64,000 nt of DNA. Source: Microvirga arabica. GTDB lineage: Bacteria; Pseudomonadota; Alphaproteobacteria; Rhizobiales; Beijerinckiaceae. Under the pieces are notes generated by a model. That model worked only from the letters and a program-made list of their open reading frames with translations. It was not told the DNA's origin and did not search any database. The stretch lies in contig NZ_JAFBID010000001.1 of NCBI RefSeq assembly GCF_016811235.1, positions 1-64,000 on the forward strand, read 5' to 3'. Both the position numbers and the translations under genes were made by a program. Below are positions 9,156 to 19,423 of the stretch, piece after piece; positions within the stretch are counted from its first letter, which is position 1, and every line of letters begins with the position of its first letter.

Positions 9156-10529
9156 CTACGGCGTTGGCCAGGGCATAGCCGCGTTCACCGTTGAGACCGG
9201 GCCGACACCCTTGTTAACGAATTTCTGCAGGCGCTTACCCGTATAGGTTTCCGTGGTGTAAATGTTCCCCTTGGAGTCTACAGCGATGGAATGCACGCCG
9301 AGGAACATGCCGGGCTGACGGCCGCCATACCCGAAATTGTAGAGTTCCTCCATGGTCTGGCGATTGAACACGCGCACATGCTCGTTCACGCCATCAGCGA
9401 CGTAGAGGAAACGCTGCTCGGGATCATGGGAGAAATCAATGTCCCACACTGAGCCATCGGCCAGGGTTTGCGTCGCGACGAACACCTCTTTGACAAAGGT
9501 CCCATCGGTGCGGAAGATCTGGATACGATCATTCGCGCGGTCGCAGACGTAAACGAGACCATCGTTCGAGACATTGGAGCAGTGCACGGGATTGGCGAAC
9601 TGCTGGGCTACCGGAGCTGCTGGATTGTAGGGCGGCAGCACCTCGTCAGTCGGCGGCTTGCCGTAGGCACCCCAATAGCGCTTGATCTTGCCCGTATCCA
9701 TGTCGACCACGGCCACACGGTGGTTGAGATAGCCATCCGAGAGGTAGGCCTCGTTGGCGCTCTCAACGAGGTCGATCTTCGCGACCCGGCCGAAACTCTC
9801 CTGGTCATGACTGTTGGCCTGGTAGGTCGGCGCGGCTGCCGCGGCAGGAATTGCCCCAGCAGAAGAACCAGCAGTGCCCGCCGTAGGAGTCGCCGCGCCC
9901 GCGGCGGGAACACCGCCCCCTGGCGCCACGCCGGCATACCCGGCCAGTGGATCCGAGGCCGCAGCCGCGGGCTTCGCCTGTCGAGCACCCGCCCGGCCCC
10001 ACTGGGCGACGAACTTGCCGTCGCGGGTGAACTTCAGGACATGCGCATCGCCGGCGCCATTGCCGCCGATATAGACGAAGCCTTCCGCATCGACTGCGAT
10101 GCCGTGATTAGACGATGGCCACTCATACTCTCTCGTCGGAGAGGGGCCGCCCCAGGCGCTCACGAGATTGCCTGCCTGGTCGAACTCCATGACCGGTGGC
10201 GAGGGATTGCAGCATTCGCCGACACGCTGACCGGCGCGGTTGCCAGTGATCGGAACGGCCAGCTCCGTATTGTCCAGAGCGGCCGGGTCCGAGCCGCGGT
10301 GGACGATCCAAATATGGTCGCGTGAGTCGACCGCCACGCCGATCGTCTGGCCGAGCACCCAGTTGTTGGGCATCGGCTTTGGCCAGAACGGATCGACCTC
10401 GAAGCGCGGGGCCTCCTTGCCCTGCGCAATCGCCTTCTGCAGCAGGAGCTGGCCCGTGCCGAGCGCCGCCATCACCGCCAGGAAACTTACACCGACTAAC
10501 GCCCTGCGACTCCAGAAGAGCTGTCTCAT
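9156..10529 (-). CDS. Exported NHL-repeat beta-propeller protein
   Basis: A 457-residue protein. The start at 10529 (MRQLFWSRRALVGV) is chosen because GGGAGGAAACAG stands just upstream. The N-terminus is a signal peptide or anchor: positive residues, a hydrophobic stretch and an Ala-x-Ala-like end before GKEAPRFEVDPFWP. NHL-type blades follow, with phrases such as GVAVDSRDHIWIVHRG, GIAVDAEGFVYIGG, VYVCDRANDRIQIF and SIAVDSKGNIYTTET. An insertion rich in Ala, Pro and Gly at about 180-230 interrupts the propeller between two blades. Related proteins are often labelled peptidylglycine-lyase-like, but no enzymatic residues can be assigned. It is probably periplasmic and of unknown ligand. It is transcribed divergently from the following membrane protein gene. 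Confidence 0.8.
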   Translation of the reverse strand: MRQLFWSRRALVGVSFLAVMAALGTGQLLLQKAIAQGKEAPRFEVDPFWPKPMPNNWVLGQTIGVAVDSRDHIWIVHRGSDPAALDNTELAVPITGNRAGQRVGECCNPSPPVMEFDQAGNLVSAWGGPSPTREYEWPSSNHGIAVDAEGFVYIGGNGAGDAHVLKFTRDGKFVAQWGRAGARQAKPAAAASDPLAGYAGVAPGGGVPAAGAATPTAGTAGSSAGAIPAAAAAPTYQANSHDQESFGRVAKIDLVESANEAYLSDGYLNHRVAVVDMDTGKIKRYWGAYGKPPTDEVLPPYNPAAPVAQQFANPVHCSNVSNDGLVYVCDRANDRIQIFRTDGTFVKEVFVATQTLADGSVWDIDFSHDPEQRFLYVADGVNEHVRVFNRQTMEELYNFGYGGRQPGMFLGVHSIAVDSKGNIYTTETYTGKRLQKFVNKGVGPVSTVNAAMPWPTP

Positions 10530-10632
10530 TCTGTTTCCTCCCGGCCCCCTTGCCGGGCAGCTTGGCGCCGCTCTTGTCAATATGTTGAAATGTAGCCAAG
10601 CTGGGCTCTGCTGTCGAGAACCCTTGAGAATC

Positions 10633-11982
10633 ATGGCGCCCCTTCGGATCGTCTTTGCATTCATCATCGCAGCCGCCCTGCTGATTGGCTGGCCCATGCG
10701 CACGTCAGCCCATGAAGTGCCCAACGAGGTCACGGTCCTGGCCTTCCTGAAGCCGGAGGGCAAGACCCTGACCTTCCTGGTGCGGGCGCCGATGGAGTCG
10801 CTGCGCGACGTCGATGTACCGCTAAAGCCCAACGGGTTCCTCGACCTCTCGCGGATCGACGCGCCGCTGCAGCACGCCGCCCAGATCTGGATCCGTGATT
10901 TCGTCGAGGTCTACGAGAACGGCGCATTGCTGGGGAAGCCCCAGCTTGTCGGCGCGCGGGTGTCGCTGGCCTCCGACCGCTCCTTTGCGAGCTACGACCA
11001 GGCGCTGGCCCACATCCGGAGCGGTCCGTTGCCGCCTGACACGGAGATCTATTGGAAGCAGGGTCTGCTGGACGTCGCCTATGAATACGCGATCGAGTCG
11101 GACCGATCGGATTTCGCCATCCGGCCGGGACTGACCCGTCTCGGGCTCCAGGTCAACATCATGATGCGCTTCCTGGCGCCTGACAGCCCGGAGCGTGTGT
11201 TCGACGTTCACGCTGATGTCGGCCTTGTGCACCTCGATCCGAGCTGGCTGCAGGCGTTCCTGCTTTTTGCCGAGGACGGCTTCCGCCACATCCTGGAAGG
11301 CATCGACCATCTTCTCTTCCTGCTCGCCTTGGTCATCCCATTCCGGCGCTTCCGCCCGCTCGCCGTTGTGGTGACCGCCTTTACGATCGCTCATTCGATC
11401 ACGCTGATCGCTTCCGCCTATGGCTTGGCGCCGAACGCCTTGTGGTTCACGCCGCTGATCGAGACGCTGGTTGCGATCTCGATCCTCTATATGGCGCTGG
11501 AGAACATCGTCGGCCCCAGCACCGAGCGGCGCTGGTTCGTCGCCTTCGCATTTGGCCTCGTGCATGGTTTCGCCTTCTCATTCCTCCTAAGCGAGCGCCT
11601 GCAGTTTGCCGGCTCGCACCTGATCACCTCACTCTTGGCGTTCAATGTCGGTGTGGAGGTCGGCCAGCTGGTCGTGCTGGCAGTCGCGGTGCCGGCGCTT
11701 GGTCTCTTGTTCAAGTATGTGGTGCCCGAAAGGATCGGCACGATTATCCTGTCGGCACTGGTGGCGCACACGGCCTGGCACTGGATGACGGAACGCGGTG
11801 CCGAACTCGCGCAACATCCCTGGCCGGTGATCGACGCCGGGGCACTCTCGACCGTGCTCTGGTGGGCGATGGCCGCGGTCGCAGTGGCGGCGATGCTCTG
11901 GCTGTTCTCTGGCCTAGTGCGTCGCTGGCAGGCACACCCTGGCGAGGAAGGTGATCGGGCCGCCCGGCCCCGTGCTTCCTAG
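10633..11982 (+). CDS. HupE/UreJ-2 family membrane protein
   Basis: A 449-residue protein from the ATG at 10633. A signal peptide ending near TSAHEV is followed by an extracytoplasmic domain of about 200 residues. The C-terminal membrane domain begins with DGFRHILEGIDHLLFLLAL, the signature of the HupE/UreJ-2 family, and contains about seven hydrophobic segments with conserved His (GLVHGFAFS, AFNVGVEVGQ, HTAWHWM). HupE/UreJ proteins are linked to nickel or other metal transport. Members with the long N-terminal domain have no settled substrate. It stands apart from the urease operon's own HupE at 54.3 kb and is not closely alike. It starts 104 bases from the divergent NHL-repeat gene, so the two may share a control region. 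Confidence 0.8.
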   Translation: MAPLRIVFAFIIAAALLIGWPMRTSAHEVPNEVTVLAFLKPEGKTLTFLVRAPMESLRDVDVPLKPNGFLDLSRIDAPLQHAAQIWIRDFVEVYENGALLGKPQLVGARVSLASDRSFASYDQALAHIRSGPLPPDTEIYWKQGLLDVAYEYAIESDRSDFAIRPGLTRLGLQVNIMMRFLAPDSPERVFDVHADVGLVHLDPSWLQAFLLFAEDGFRHILEGIDHLLFLLALVIPFRRFRPLAVVVTAFTIAHSITLIASAYGLAPNALWFTPLIETLVAISILYMALENIVGPSTERRWFVAFAFGLVHGFAFSFLLSERLQFAGSHLITSLLAFNVGVEVGQLVVLAVAVPALGLLFKYVVPERIGTIILSALVAHTAWHWMTERGAELAQHPWPVIDAGALSTVLWWAMAAVAVAAMLWLFSGLVRRWQAHPGEEGDRAARPRAS

Positions 11983-12233
11983 TGCTGCGTGGTGCCAGCA
12001 TAGCTCCCAGCCGGTCTGCTCGCCCAGAGGCTCGACCTTGCCTATTGCGCCCACGACATCTCTTGCCCCTTCGATTCATCTGGGGCTCTTTCGAGCGCCT
12101 GCTCCTCCGATTATGCAACACAGTCTCGCTGCACAAGCGCGCTTGAAGACTGGATCGGGGCGCTTGACACGCAGAAGCACCGGCCAGACATTCGCTCTAT
12201 GGCCCCAGTCCGGCTCTAAGCTATGGCACCTCT

Positions 12234-12554
12234 ATGACGATCGACATTGACCAGTTGTCCAAGGCCGAGCTGATTGATCTCAACCACCGCATCGTCGAGC
12301 GCCTGCGCTTTCTCGACCAGATGCGCGCTCATGTGGAGATGCTGGATTTCAAGATTGGCGACCGGGTCACCTTCCAGCCTCCCGGCCAGGGCCCACTCGA
12401 GGGCATGCTGACGCGCTACAACAAGAAGACCGTGACGGTGATCACCGATACTGGGCAGAGATGGAACGTCTCCCCTACCCTCCTCAGAAAAATTAAGCCG
12501 GTCAAGGGCACCAATACGGCTGGATCCAATGTAGTCATGCTGAATAAGTACTGA
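12234..12554 (+). CDS. Conserved hypothetical protein, 106 residues
   Basis: The protein starts MTIDIDQLSKAELIDLNHR, continues with a helical segment (LRFLDQMRAHVEMLDF) and then a small beta domain (IGDRVTFQPPGQGPLEGML, NKKTVTVITDTGQRWNVSP) that resembles an SH3- or KOW-like barrel. I recall similar small proteins in many Hyphomicrobiales, always without a known function. It is preceded by about 250 bases with no gene and followed by the groEL terminator region on the other strand. Codon use is like its neighbours and the sequence looks like a real protein. Nucleic-acid binding is a guess from the barrel-like pattern only. Confidence 0.7.
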   Translation: MTIDIDQLSKAELIDLNHRIVERLRFLDQMRAHVEMLDFKIGDRVTFQPPGQGPLEGMLTRYNKKTVTVITDTGQRWNVSPTLLRKIKPVKGTNTAGSNVVMLNKY

Positions 12555-12760
12555 TGCGGTTATTGCCTTGGGCATGGCTGGACGAAGAAATGTTCGGCCG
12601 GCTCTCCTACCGAGCGCCTTCTCCCTGCCAGAATTGACGCGGCTGTTGCAAAGGATAGAGAACGGCCGACGACCAGGTCTCACAGCTGGCGTAGTGCGGC
12701 GCAGCTGGCCGCCCAAACCTCACCTGTGTGATCGCCTACTGGGACTTCAAAGCACGAACG

Positions 12761-12786
12761 AAAAAGCCCCGGATCACTCCGGGGCT
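12761..12786 (-). terminator. Intrinsic terminator of groESL
   Basis: On the minus strand AGCCCCGGA, a four-base loop and TCCGGGGCT are followed by TTTTT. The hairpin lies 28 bases after the groEL stop codon. Confidence 0.85.
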
Positions 12787-12813
12787 CTTCTCATATTGTG
12801 CTGGAGGCAGGCC

Positions 12814-14469
<1,656 letters not shown>

Positions 14470-14510
14470 CTAACCTCCTGTGATTTCTTATCGAGTTGGG
14501 CTGAGCTGCT

Positions 14511-14825
14511 TTAAGCCGCCTTCTGAGCCGCGGCGAACTGCTCGACCACGCCCATGATGTCGGATTCCTTCATGATCAGGAGGTCCTGACCATCGATGCG
14601 CACCTCGGTGCCGGACCACTTGCCGAACAGCACGCGGTGGCCGGCCTTCACGTCGAGGGCGACGACCTTGCCGCTCTCGTCACGGGCGCCGGGGCCGACG
14701 GCGACGATCTCGCCCTCTTGCGGCTTTTCCTTGGCAGTGTCCGGAATGATGATGCCGCCAGCCGTCTTCTCTTCGGCTTCGATGCGGCGGACGACGACGC
14801 GGTCGTGCAGCGGACGGAACTTCAT
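14511..14825 (-). CDS. groES: Co-chaperonin GroES (Cpn10)
   Basis: A 104-residue protein. The ATG at 14825 is chosen over an in-frame TTG six bases earlier because AGGAGG stands seven bases upstream and GroES proteins begin [14 protein letters not shown]. The mobile-loop region [17 protein letters not shown] and the central [10 protein letters not shown] roof-forming segment are present. It caps the GroEL ring. It is the first gene of the groES-groEL operon, preceded by a CIRCE operator. Confidence 0.97.
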   Translation of the reverse strand: MKFRPLHDRVVVRRIEAEEKTAGGIIIPDTAKEKPQEGEIVAVGPGARDESGKVVALDVKAGHRVLFGKWSGTEVRIDGQDLLIMKESDIMGVVEQFAAAQKAA

Positions 14826-14881
14826 AGGCAAGCCTCCTAGTTCTTCGAATTAGAGGCACTCGTCTGCGCCGAGCAGCACGT

Positions 14882-14908
14882 TTAGCACTCGACGCGTGGG
14901 AGTGCTAA
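14882..14908. promoter_or_regulatory. CIRCE operator (HrcA binding site)
   Basis: A perfect match to the CIRCE consensus: TTAGCACTC at 14882-14890, nine bases, then GAGTGCTAA at 14900-14908. HrcA binding here would repress groESL until heat shock. A further half-site-like GAGTGCT occurs at 14924. Confidence 0.96.
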
Positions 14909-14914
14909 CGGCAG

Positions 14915-14943
14915 TTAATACCCGAGTGCTCCTGGTCAGGCAA
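14915..14943 (-). promoter_or_regulatory. Candidate groESL promoter
   Basis: On the minus strand TTGCCT (14943-14938) and TATTAA (14920-14915) are separated by 17 bases. Each hexamer matches the sigma-70 consensus at four of six positions. The CIRCE starts six bases downstream of the -10, a placement that would block transcription. Confidence 0.5.
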
Positions 14944-15048
14944 GCTCATCCCTTAGTGGAAAAGCTGAGCTTTGAACGAACAACGTCCTACTGCACGGCG
15001 TTGGCTCCAGGCAGCGGTCGACCGCTGCCTTTGCAGCGAGGTTCAGCC

Positions 15049-15336
15049 GTGTTGAGTTTCGAAACCGTTGAAGAGGTCTGTGAGAGCAGGCAGACGACCC
15101 TCGTGATCCACCCGGCCATTCGTCGGGCCATCAAAGGGTATGAGGAAAGCTTCTACGTTGGGCTGCGCTGCTTTCTGGCAGGCGAGTCCGACGGCCTCTA
15201 TTTCCTCCCGCTCCAGGGAACAGGCTATGTGCGCCTCATCTTCTCGAAACGGGTTTCGTCCGGAGGGCACAATCTTCTCAGAATTGACCCGCTGACGAAG
15301 GAGGGATTGGCGCGGATCAAAGCATCCTTGGACTGA
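15049..15336 (+). CDS. Hypothetical protein, 95 residues
   Basis: The GTG at 15049 is preceded by GCGAGG at a suitable distance and gives a protein beginning MLSFETVEEVCE-like sequence (first residue read as Met) and ending LTKEGLARIKASLD. The frame is open back into the groES promoter, but that part reads as non-coding. The pattern is a small alpha/beta protein with no recognised motif. No relatives come to mind. Moderate confidence that it is expressed. Confidence 0.42.
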   Translation: MLSFETVEEVCESRQTTLVIHPAIRRAIKGYEESFYVGLRCFLAGESDGLYFLPLQGTGYVRLIFSKRVSSGGHNLLRIDPLTKEGLARIKASLD

Positions 15337-15512
15337 TCCGCATAATGCCACATCGTTGCCCGCTCCCCGACGAACGTCCACGGCGGGAGTTCCAGCATCA
15401 GCGCGATGGCCAACAACCAGAGGTGCAGCTACGGGTTTTCGATCGGGTTCCGTGCGGTGCCTGCGCCGGGCAATGGGAGGAGCCAGCCGGACTAGATGGT
15501 TTCATCGTGCCT

Positions 15513-15600
15513 TTATCGGTAACCGGACGCCTGCAATTCAAACAGTTCAGCGTAGTGCCCGCCTGATGCAACAAGCTGTTCGTGCGAGCCCGCCTCGACA
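15513..15600 (-). pseudogene. Orphan 3' end of an ABC exporter gene
   Basis: On the minus strand this piece reads VEAGSHEQLVASGGHYAELF and then ELQASGYR plus a stop. It is nearly identical in protein sequence to the last 28 residues of the ABC exporter at 32453-34348 and is closely alike at DNA level. Nothing upstream belongs to that family: the importer permease stop codon is only four bases away. It is the leftover tail of a second exporter gene, removed by deletion or rearrangement. Confidence 0.85.
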
Positions 15601-15603
15601 GCC

Positions 15604-16584
15604 TTATTCCTCCTGCACTTCGCCAGCTGAGTCCTTCATGTGACGTGAAACGACGGCCTCCTCGCCGAGGAGGCCACGTGGTCTCACCATAAGAATGAGC
15701 ATCAGAAGCAGCCCAATGAGAACAACTTGCAGGGTCGCTGCCCTGGCCTGATGCTCGGCCGGGACGAGTTCCCGAAGCACATTCCCGGAGAGGGTCCATA
15801 AGGCCCACACGACGACGGCCCCAAGGACGGCCCCCCGATTGTTGCCCGATCCGCCCACGATGAGCATCGTCCAAAGCTGAAACGTGAGGATCGGCAGAAA
15901 ATCCTCCGGAGCGATATAGCCAACAAAGTGCGCGTAGAGCGCTCCGCCAAGCCCCATGAGCATGCACCCGATCACGAAGGCCTGGAGCCGAAACCGGAAG
16001 GCCCGCTTTCCTAGGGACTCGGCCGCCGTCTCGTCCTCGCGGATCGCCCGCAAAACGCGACCCCAGGGGCTACGCACGAGACGCTCCAGGGCAACATAGC
16101 TGAGACCAAGCAGCGTTGCGGCCATCGCCAGGTAAGCCAGATTCCAGGCAAGGTTATCGGCGATGACATCAGCGAATGGCTTTGGGATGAACTGCAGCCC
16201 GAACGGACCACCCGTTAAGCTCTGAGCATTCAACGCAACCAACTGCAGGGTCACAGCGATACCGAATGTGGTGATGGCCAAATAGTCGTGCCGCAGCCGC
16301 AGTGCCGCCACCCCGACGATAAAGGCTGCAAGCCCAGACGTCACCATCGCCCCGAGCCAGCCGAGGGGGATGGGCAGAGCCAAGCCGCCGATCTGATCTG
16401 GGTAGTCCGGCGCCGTGAGGAGAGCCGACGTGTAGGCCCCAATCGCAACGAATCCCGCAACGCCTACGTTGAACAGGCCTGTAAAGCCCCACTGCAGATT
16501 AAGGCCGAGCACCACCAGGCCGTAAATCGTGACAAAGACGAGAAAGAAGGTGCCGTACGAGAGTAGGCCGAGCAGATCGGGCAT
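15604..16584 (-). CDS. HAAT-family ABC importer permease (LivM-like)
   Basis: A hydrophobic protein of about 326 residues starting MPDLLGLLSYGTFF. Its ATG overlaps the stop of the preceding permease by one base (TGATG); a GTG one codon earlier is also possible. It has about nine membrane segments and the LivM-type cytoplasmic loop (RLVRSPWGRVLRAIREDETA) that docks the ATPases. It would form a heterodimeric channel with the neighbouring LivH-like permease. The substrate cannot be told from the permease alone; amino acids and other small organic acids or amides are known substrates of this family. It is last in a four-gene minus-strand operon. Confidence 0.9.
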   Translation of the reverse strand: MPDLLGLLSYGTFFLVFVTIYGLVVLGLNLQWGFTGLFNVGVAGFVAIGAYTSALLTAPDYPDQIGGLALPIPLGWLGAMVTSGLAAFIVGVAALRLRHDYLAITTFGIAVTLQLVALNAQSLTGGPFGLQFIPKPFADVIADNLAWNLAYLAMAATLLGLSYVALERLVRSPWGRVLRAIREDETAAESLGKRAFRFRLQAFVIGCMLMGLGGALYAHFVGYIAPEDFLPILTFQLWTMLIVGGSGNNRGAVLGAVVVWALWTLSGNVLRELVPAEHQARAATLQVVLIGLLLMLILMVRPRGLLGEEAVVSRHMKDSAGEVQEE

Positions 16585-17501
16585 CACGGCCTCTCACCAA
16601 AGAGGCCAGTGGGGCGAATGAGCAGAATGGCGATGAGGACTATGAAGGCGGTCGCCGCCCGATATTCAGCCCCTACGATGGGTACCGACAGGCTCTCCGC
16701 AAGTCCGACGATGAGACCTCCTGCGACCGCCCCGTAAACGCTGCCAATTCCACCAAGGATTGCCGCGGCGAAGAGCGGAAGCAGAAGGTCGAGGCCGAGT
16801 TGTGGCCGCAGTTGAACTGTGAGGCCTGAGAACACCCCCGCCACAGCTGCAAGAACGGCTCCGATGATCCAGGTGGCGCGGATCACTCGATCGACGTCGA
16901 TGCCTGTCACCCGAGCGAGTTGCGGGTTGATGGAGGTTGCCCGCATCGCCTTACCGAGGGTTGTGCGCGTGAGAAAGAGATGGAGCCCGACGACCGAAAC
17001 GGCCGTCAGACCAAGGACAAAAAGTTGATCCGGGGTGATCCGTAATCCGCCCAACACGTCCCGTGGGACGAGCCGGATAGCAACCTGAATCTCACGACTG
17101 TAGTACTCTGGAACTGCCCCAAAAATGAACTGAAGCAGGTTTCGCAGCACAAGGGCGGCTCCGAAGCTCGCCATGATTAGCGTGATCGCGCTCCCGTGTC
17201 GCCGCAGCTGACGAAACAGGAGCAGATCGACCAAAAGCGCCAACGCCGCAGTAGCGATCGCTGCAACGCCAAGCGATGCAAGGAGTGTCCAGCCAAACGA
17301 GAACGGGCCCAGCGGCTCCATAGGTCCCCAGACGGCAGCAAAGCCGAGGAGCGCTGTCCATGCGAGATAGGCGCCCCAGGTCAGGAGCTCGCCATGCGCG
17401 AAGTTCGCAAAGCGCAGGATCGAATAGACCAGCGTCACGCCGATGGCTCCAAGCGCAATGACCGAGCCGATGACGAAGCCGTCGGCGATGAGCTGCAACA
17501 C
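16584..17501 (-). CDS. HAAT-family ABC importer permease (LivH-like)
   Basis: A 305-residue integral membrane protein beginning from GTG at 17501, which overlaps the TAG stop of the upstream ATPase gene by one base. LivH-type motifs are seen: GAIGVTLVYSILRFANFAHGE near the N-terminus, the docking segment TTLGKAMRATSINPQLARVTGID, and GGIGSVYGAVAGGLIVGLAE near the C-terminus. It pairs with the LivM-like permease. The overlap structure indicates translational coupling. Confidence 0.92.
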   Translation of the reverse strand: MLQLIADGFVIGSVIALGAIGVTLVYSILRFANFAHGELLTWGAYLAWTALLGFAAVWGPMEPLGPFSFGWTLLASLGVAAIATAALALLVDLLLFRQLRRHGSAITLIMASFGAALVLRNLLQFIFGAVPEYYSREIQVAIRLVPRDVLGGLRITPDQLFVLGLTAVSVVGLHLFLTRTTLGKAMRATSINPQLARVTGIDVDRVIRATWIIGAVLAAVAGVFSGLTVQLRPQLGLDLLLPLFAAAILGGIGSVYGAVAGGLIVGLAESLSVPIVGAEYRAATAFIVLIAILLIRPTGLFGERP

Positions 17502-18223
17502 TAGGTGTCTCCTCGATGGTGTCCGAGATAAAGCGCAGCGACCTGCGGATCGTTCGCGAGCTCGCGCGCGGTGCCAACAACCCGGGTGCTTCCTTCGACC
17601 AAGACTGCGGCACGATCGGCTATGGCAAGGGCCGCCTTGACGTTCTGCTCAACCAGCACGATTGTGACACCGGTAGCGCGAACCTCGACGAGCTTTTCGA
17701 AGACGATGCCGACGAGCTTTGGCGAAAGGCCGGCCGAGGGCTCATCCAGCATCAAGACCTTCGGCTCCCCGACCAGCGCTCGAGCAACAGCGAGCATCTG
17801 GCGCTGGCCGCCTGAGAGACGACCGGCCAGGAGACGTCGCTGACGCGCAAGGTCGGGGAACAGGGCATAGAGTTCGCCGAGCCGCCGCTTCTTCGGCACC
17901 TTCAGGATTGAGGCAGCGAGATCGAGATTGTCGTCGATTGACAGGTTCACGAACACATTTTCGGTCTGTGGCACGAATCCAAGGCCCTCGTGCGGCAATC
18001 GATGAGCCGCGCGTCCGGTGATCTCGCGATCGTGCAGGAGAACCCTTCCTGCAGAGATCGGTACGAGCCCGGCGATTGCCTTGATCAGCGTCGACTTTCC
18101 GGCTCCGTTCGGTCCGAGGACAGCAACAATCTCGTTGGATTCGACCGACAGTGACGCGCCCCGCACGATCGGAAGCCCCGGCTCGTAGCCGGCCTCCAGC
18201 GCCTCGACCCGGAGAGCCGTCAC
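17501..18223 (-). CDS. HAAT-family ABC importer ATPase (LivF-like)
   Basis: A 240-residue ATPase from a GTG start, overlapping the preceding ATPase gene by four bases (GTGA). Walker A is GPNGAGKST at about 37-45, the signature is LSGGQRQ, Walker B is VLMLDEPSAGLSP and the switch region is VLVEQNV. The short length and the LSGGQRQMLAVARALV sequence are typical of LivF rather than LivG. It energises the importer together with the LivG-like subunit at the cytoplasmic face. Confidence 0.93.
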   Translation of the reverse strand: MTALRVEALEAGYEPGLPIVRGASLSVESNEIVAVLGPNGAGKSTLIKAIAGLVPISAGRVLLHDREITGRAAHRLPHEGLGFVPQTENVFVNLSIDDNLDLAASILKVPKKRRLGELYALFPDLARQRRLLAGRLSGGQRQMLAVARALVGEPKVLMLDEPSAGLSPKLVGIVFEKLVEVRATGVTIVLVEQNVKAALAIADRAAVLVEGSTRVVGTARELANDPQVAALYLGHHRGDT

Positions 18224-18978
18224 GCCGGGGCTCCGCCGAGATAGGCCTCGACCACCCTCGGATCGTCACGGACCTCTTGGGCTGTTCCGGCCATCAAAAG
18301 GCGCCCCTGCGCCATCACCATGATGGGACTGCACAGGTTCATCACCAGATCCATGTTGTGCTCGATGACCAGGAATGTGACGCCCTGTCGGTTGAGACTC
18401 ACGATCCGATCGACGATCGCGTCCAACAGCACAGGGTTGACCCCAGCTCCCGGTTCATCGAGCAGGATCAAGCGCGGCTTGGCCACAAGAACCCGGGCGA
18501 GCTCCAAGAGTTTGCGCTGCCCACCGGACAGGACGCGGGCCGGTTGATCAGCGAGATGGGACAGGCCCACAAAGTCGATCCAGTGCCGGGCTGCGGCCGC
18601 TAGCGTCCGTTCCTCGGCGGCCACCCGGCCCGGCGTGAGCCAATTGGCCCAGAACCGCTCGCCCCGCTGGTGCAATGGCGCCACCATAACGTTCTCCAGA
18701 ACCGTCATCTCTGGAAATGGCCTGGGGATCTGAAACGTCCGGGCGAGTCCTCTAGCGAAGATCCGATCCGGGGAAAGCCCGTCGATCCGCTCTCCCTCGA
18801 GACTGAGAGATCCGGAAGTTGGCGGGAACAGGCCTGCTAGACAATTGAAGAGGGTTGTCTTGCCTGCCCCATTTGGCCCTATGAGACCCGTGATCGTACC
18901 CTCCTTGATCGTGAAGGACACCTCATCGACGGCACGATTGCCGCCGAAGGTCTTGGTGATCGACTGGGCTGTCAGCAT
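18220..18978 (-). CDS. HAAT-family ABC importer ATPase (LivG-like)
   Basis: A 252-residue ATPase from the ATG at 18978 (MLTAQSITKTFGG). Walker A is GPNGAGKTT, the signature LSGGQRKLLELARVL and Walker B LILLDEPGAGVNP, with the C-terminal VVEAYLGG ending common in LivG. It is the first gene of the minus-strand transporter operon. Only 94 bases separate it from the divergent TIGR04076 gene, so both operons probably share a control region. The matching binding protein is encoded on the plus strand at 21033. Confidence 0.92.
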   Translation of the reverse strand: MLTAQSITKTFGGNRAVDEVSFTIKEGTITGLIGPNGAGKTTLFNCLAGLFPPTSGSLSLEGERIDGLSPDRIFARGLARTFQIPRPFPEMTVLENVMVAPLHQRGERFWANWLTPGRVAAEERTLAAAARHWIDFVGLSHLADQPARVLSGGQRKLLELARVLVAKPRLILLDEPGAGVNPVLLDAIVDRIVSLNRQGVTFLVIEHNMDLVMNLCSPIMVMAQGRLLMAGTAQEVRDDPRVVEAYLGGAPA

Positions 18979-19072
18979 GAGTGGAACGGAGTCCCCGATT
19001 GGACCATGTTGCGACGGCGGCGATTTTGCGTCATGAGAATGGACACGTGCAACAGGCAATGGACGTTGTCCC

Positions 19073-19423
19073 GTGGCAGATGATTCCTTCGAGCTCTACG
19101 ATCTGAGGGTAGAGGTCGTCGCCCCAGAGGGCGCCACGCTGTATTGTGGCGCCAAGCCCGGTGACTACTTTGAGCTCAAAGGGGAGATGCTTCACCTCCC
19201 TCCGGGCCAGGGATTCTCGATCTATTCGCTCGCTGCGCTCTTGCCGCTCCTCCCTGCGAAGCAACGCGTCACTCATCCGAACGACTGGATGTCCACCGAC
19301 GCCGAGGTCGCCTGCCCGGACCCCAATTGTCCGAGCAGGCTTCGGATCAGCCGGATGGCGAAACGCGTGTTCCGCCACGCGGAGGTGACGGCGGTCCCTT
19401 TGCCCAATGAAGGCCTGACATGA
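19073..19423 (+). CDS. TIGR04076 family protein
   Basis: A 116-residue protein from a GTG start. It has a C-G-A-K-P-G-D-Y-F-like N-terminal turn, FSIYSLAALLPLLPAKQR in the middle, then NDWMSTDAEVACPDPNC, a pair of Cys that could bind metal. This pattern fits the TIGR04076 family, whose role is unknown. It is the first gene of the plus-strand operon and overlaps the next gene by four bases, so it is probably translated with the aldo/keto reductase and may act in the same pathway. Confidence 0.8.
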   Translation: MADDSFELYDLRVEVVAPEGATLYCGAKPGDYFELKGEMLHLPPGQGFSIYSLAALLPLLPAKQRVTHPNDWMSTDAEVACPDPNCPSRLRISRMAKRVFRHAEVTAVPLPNEGLT

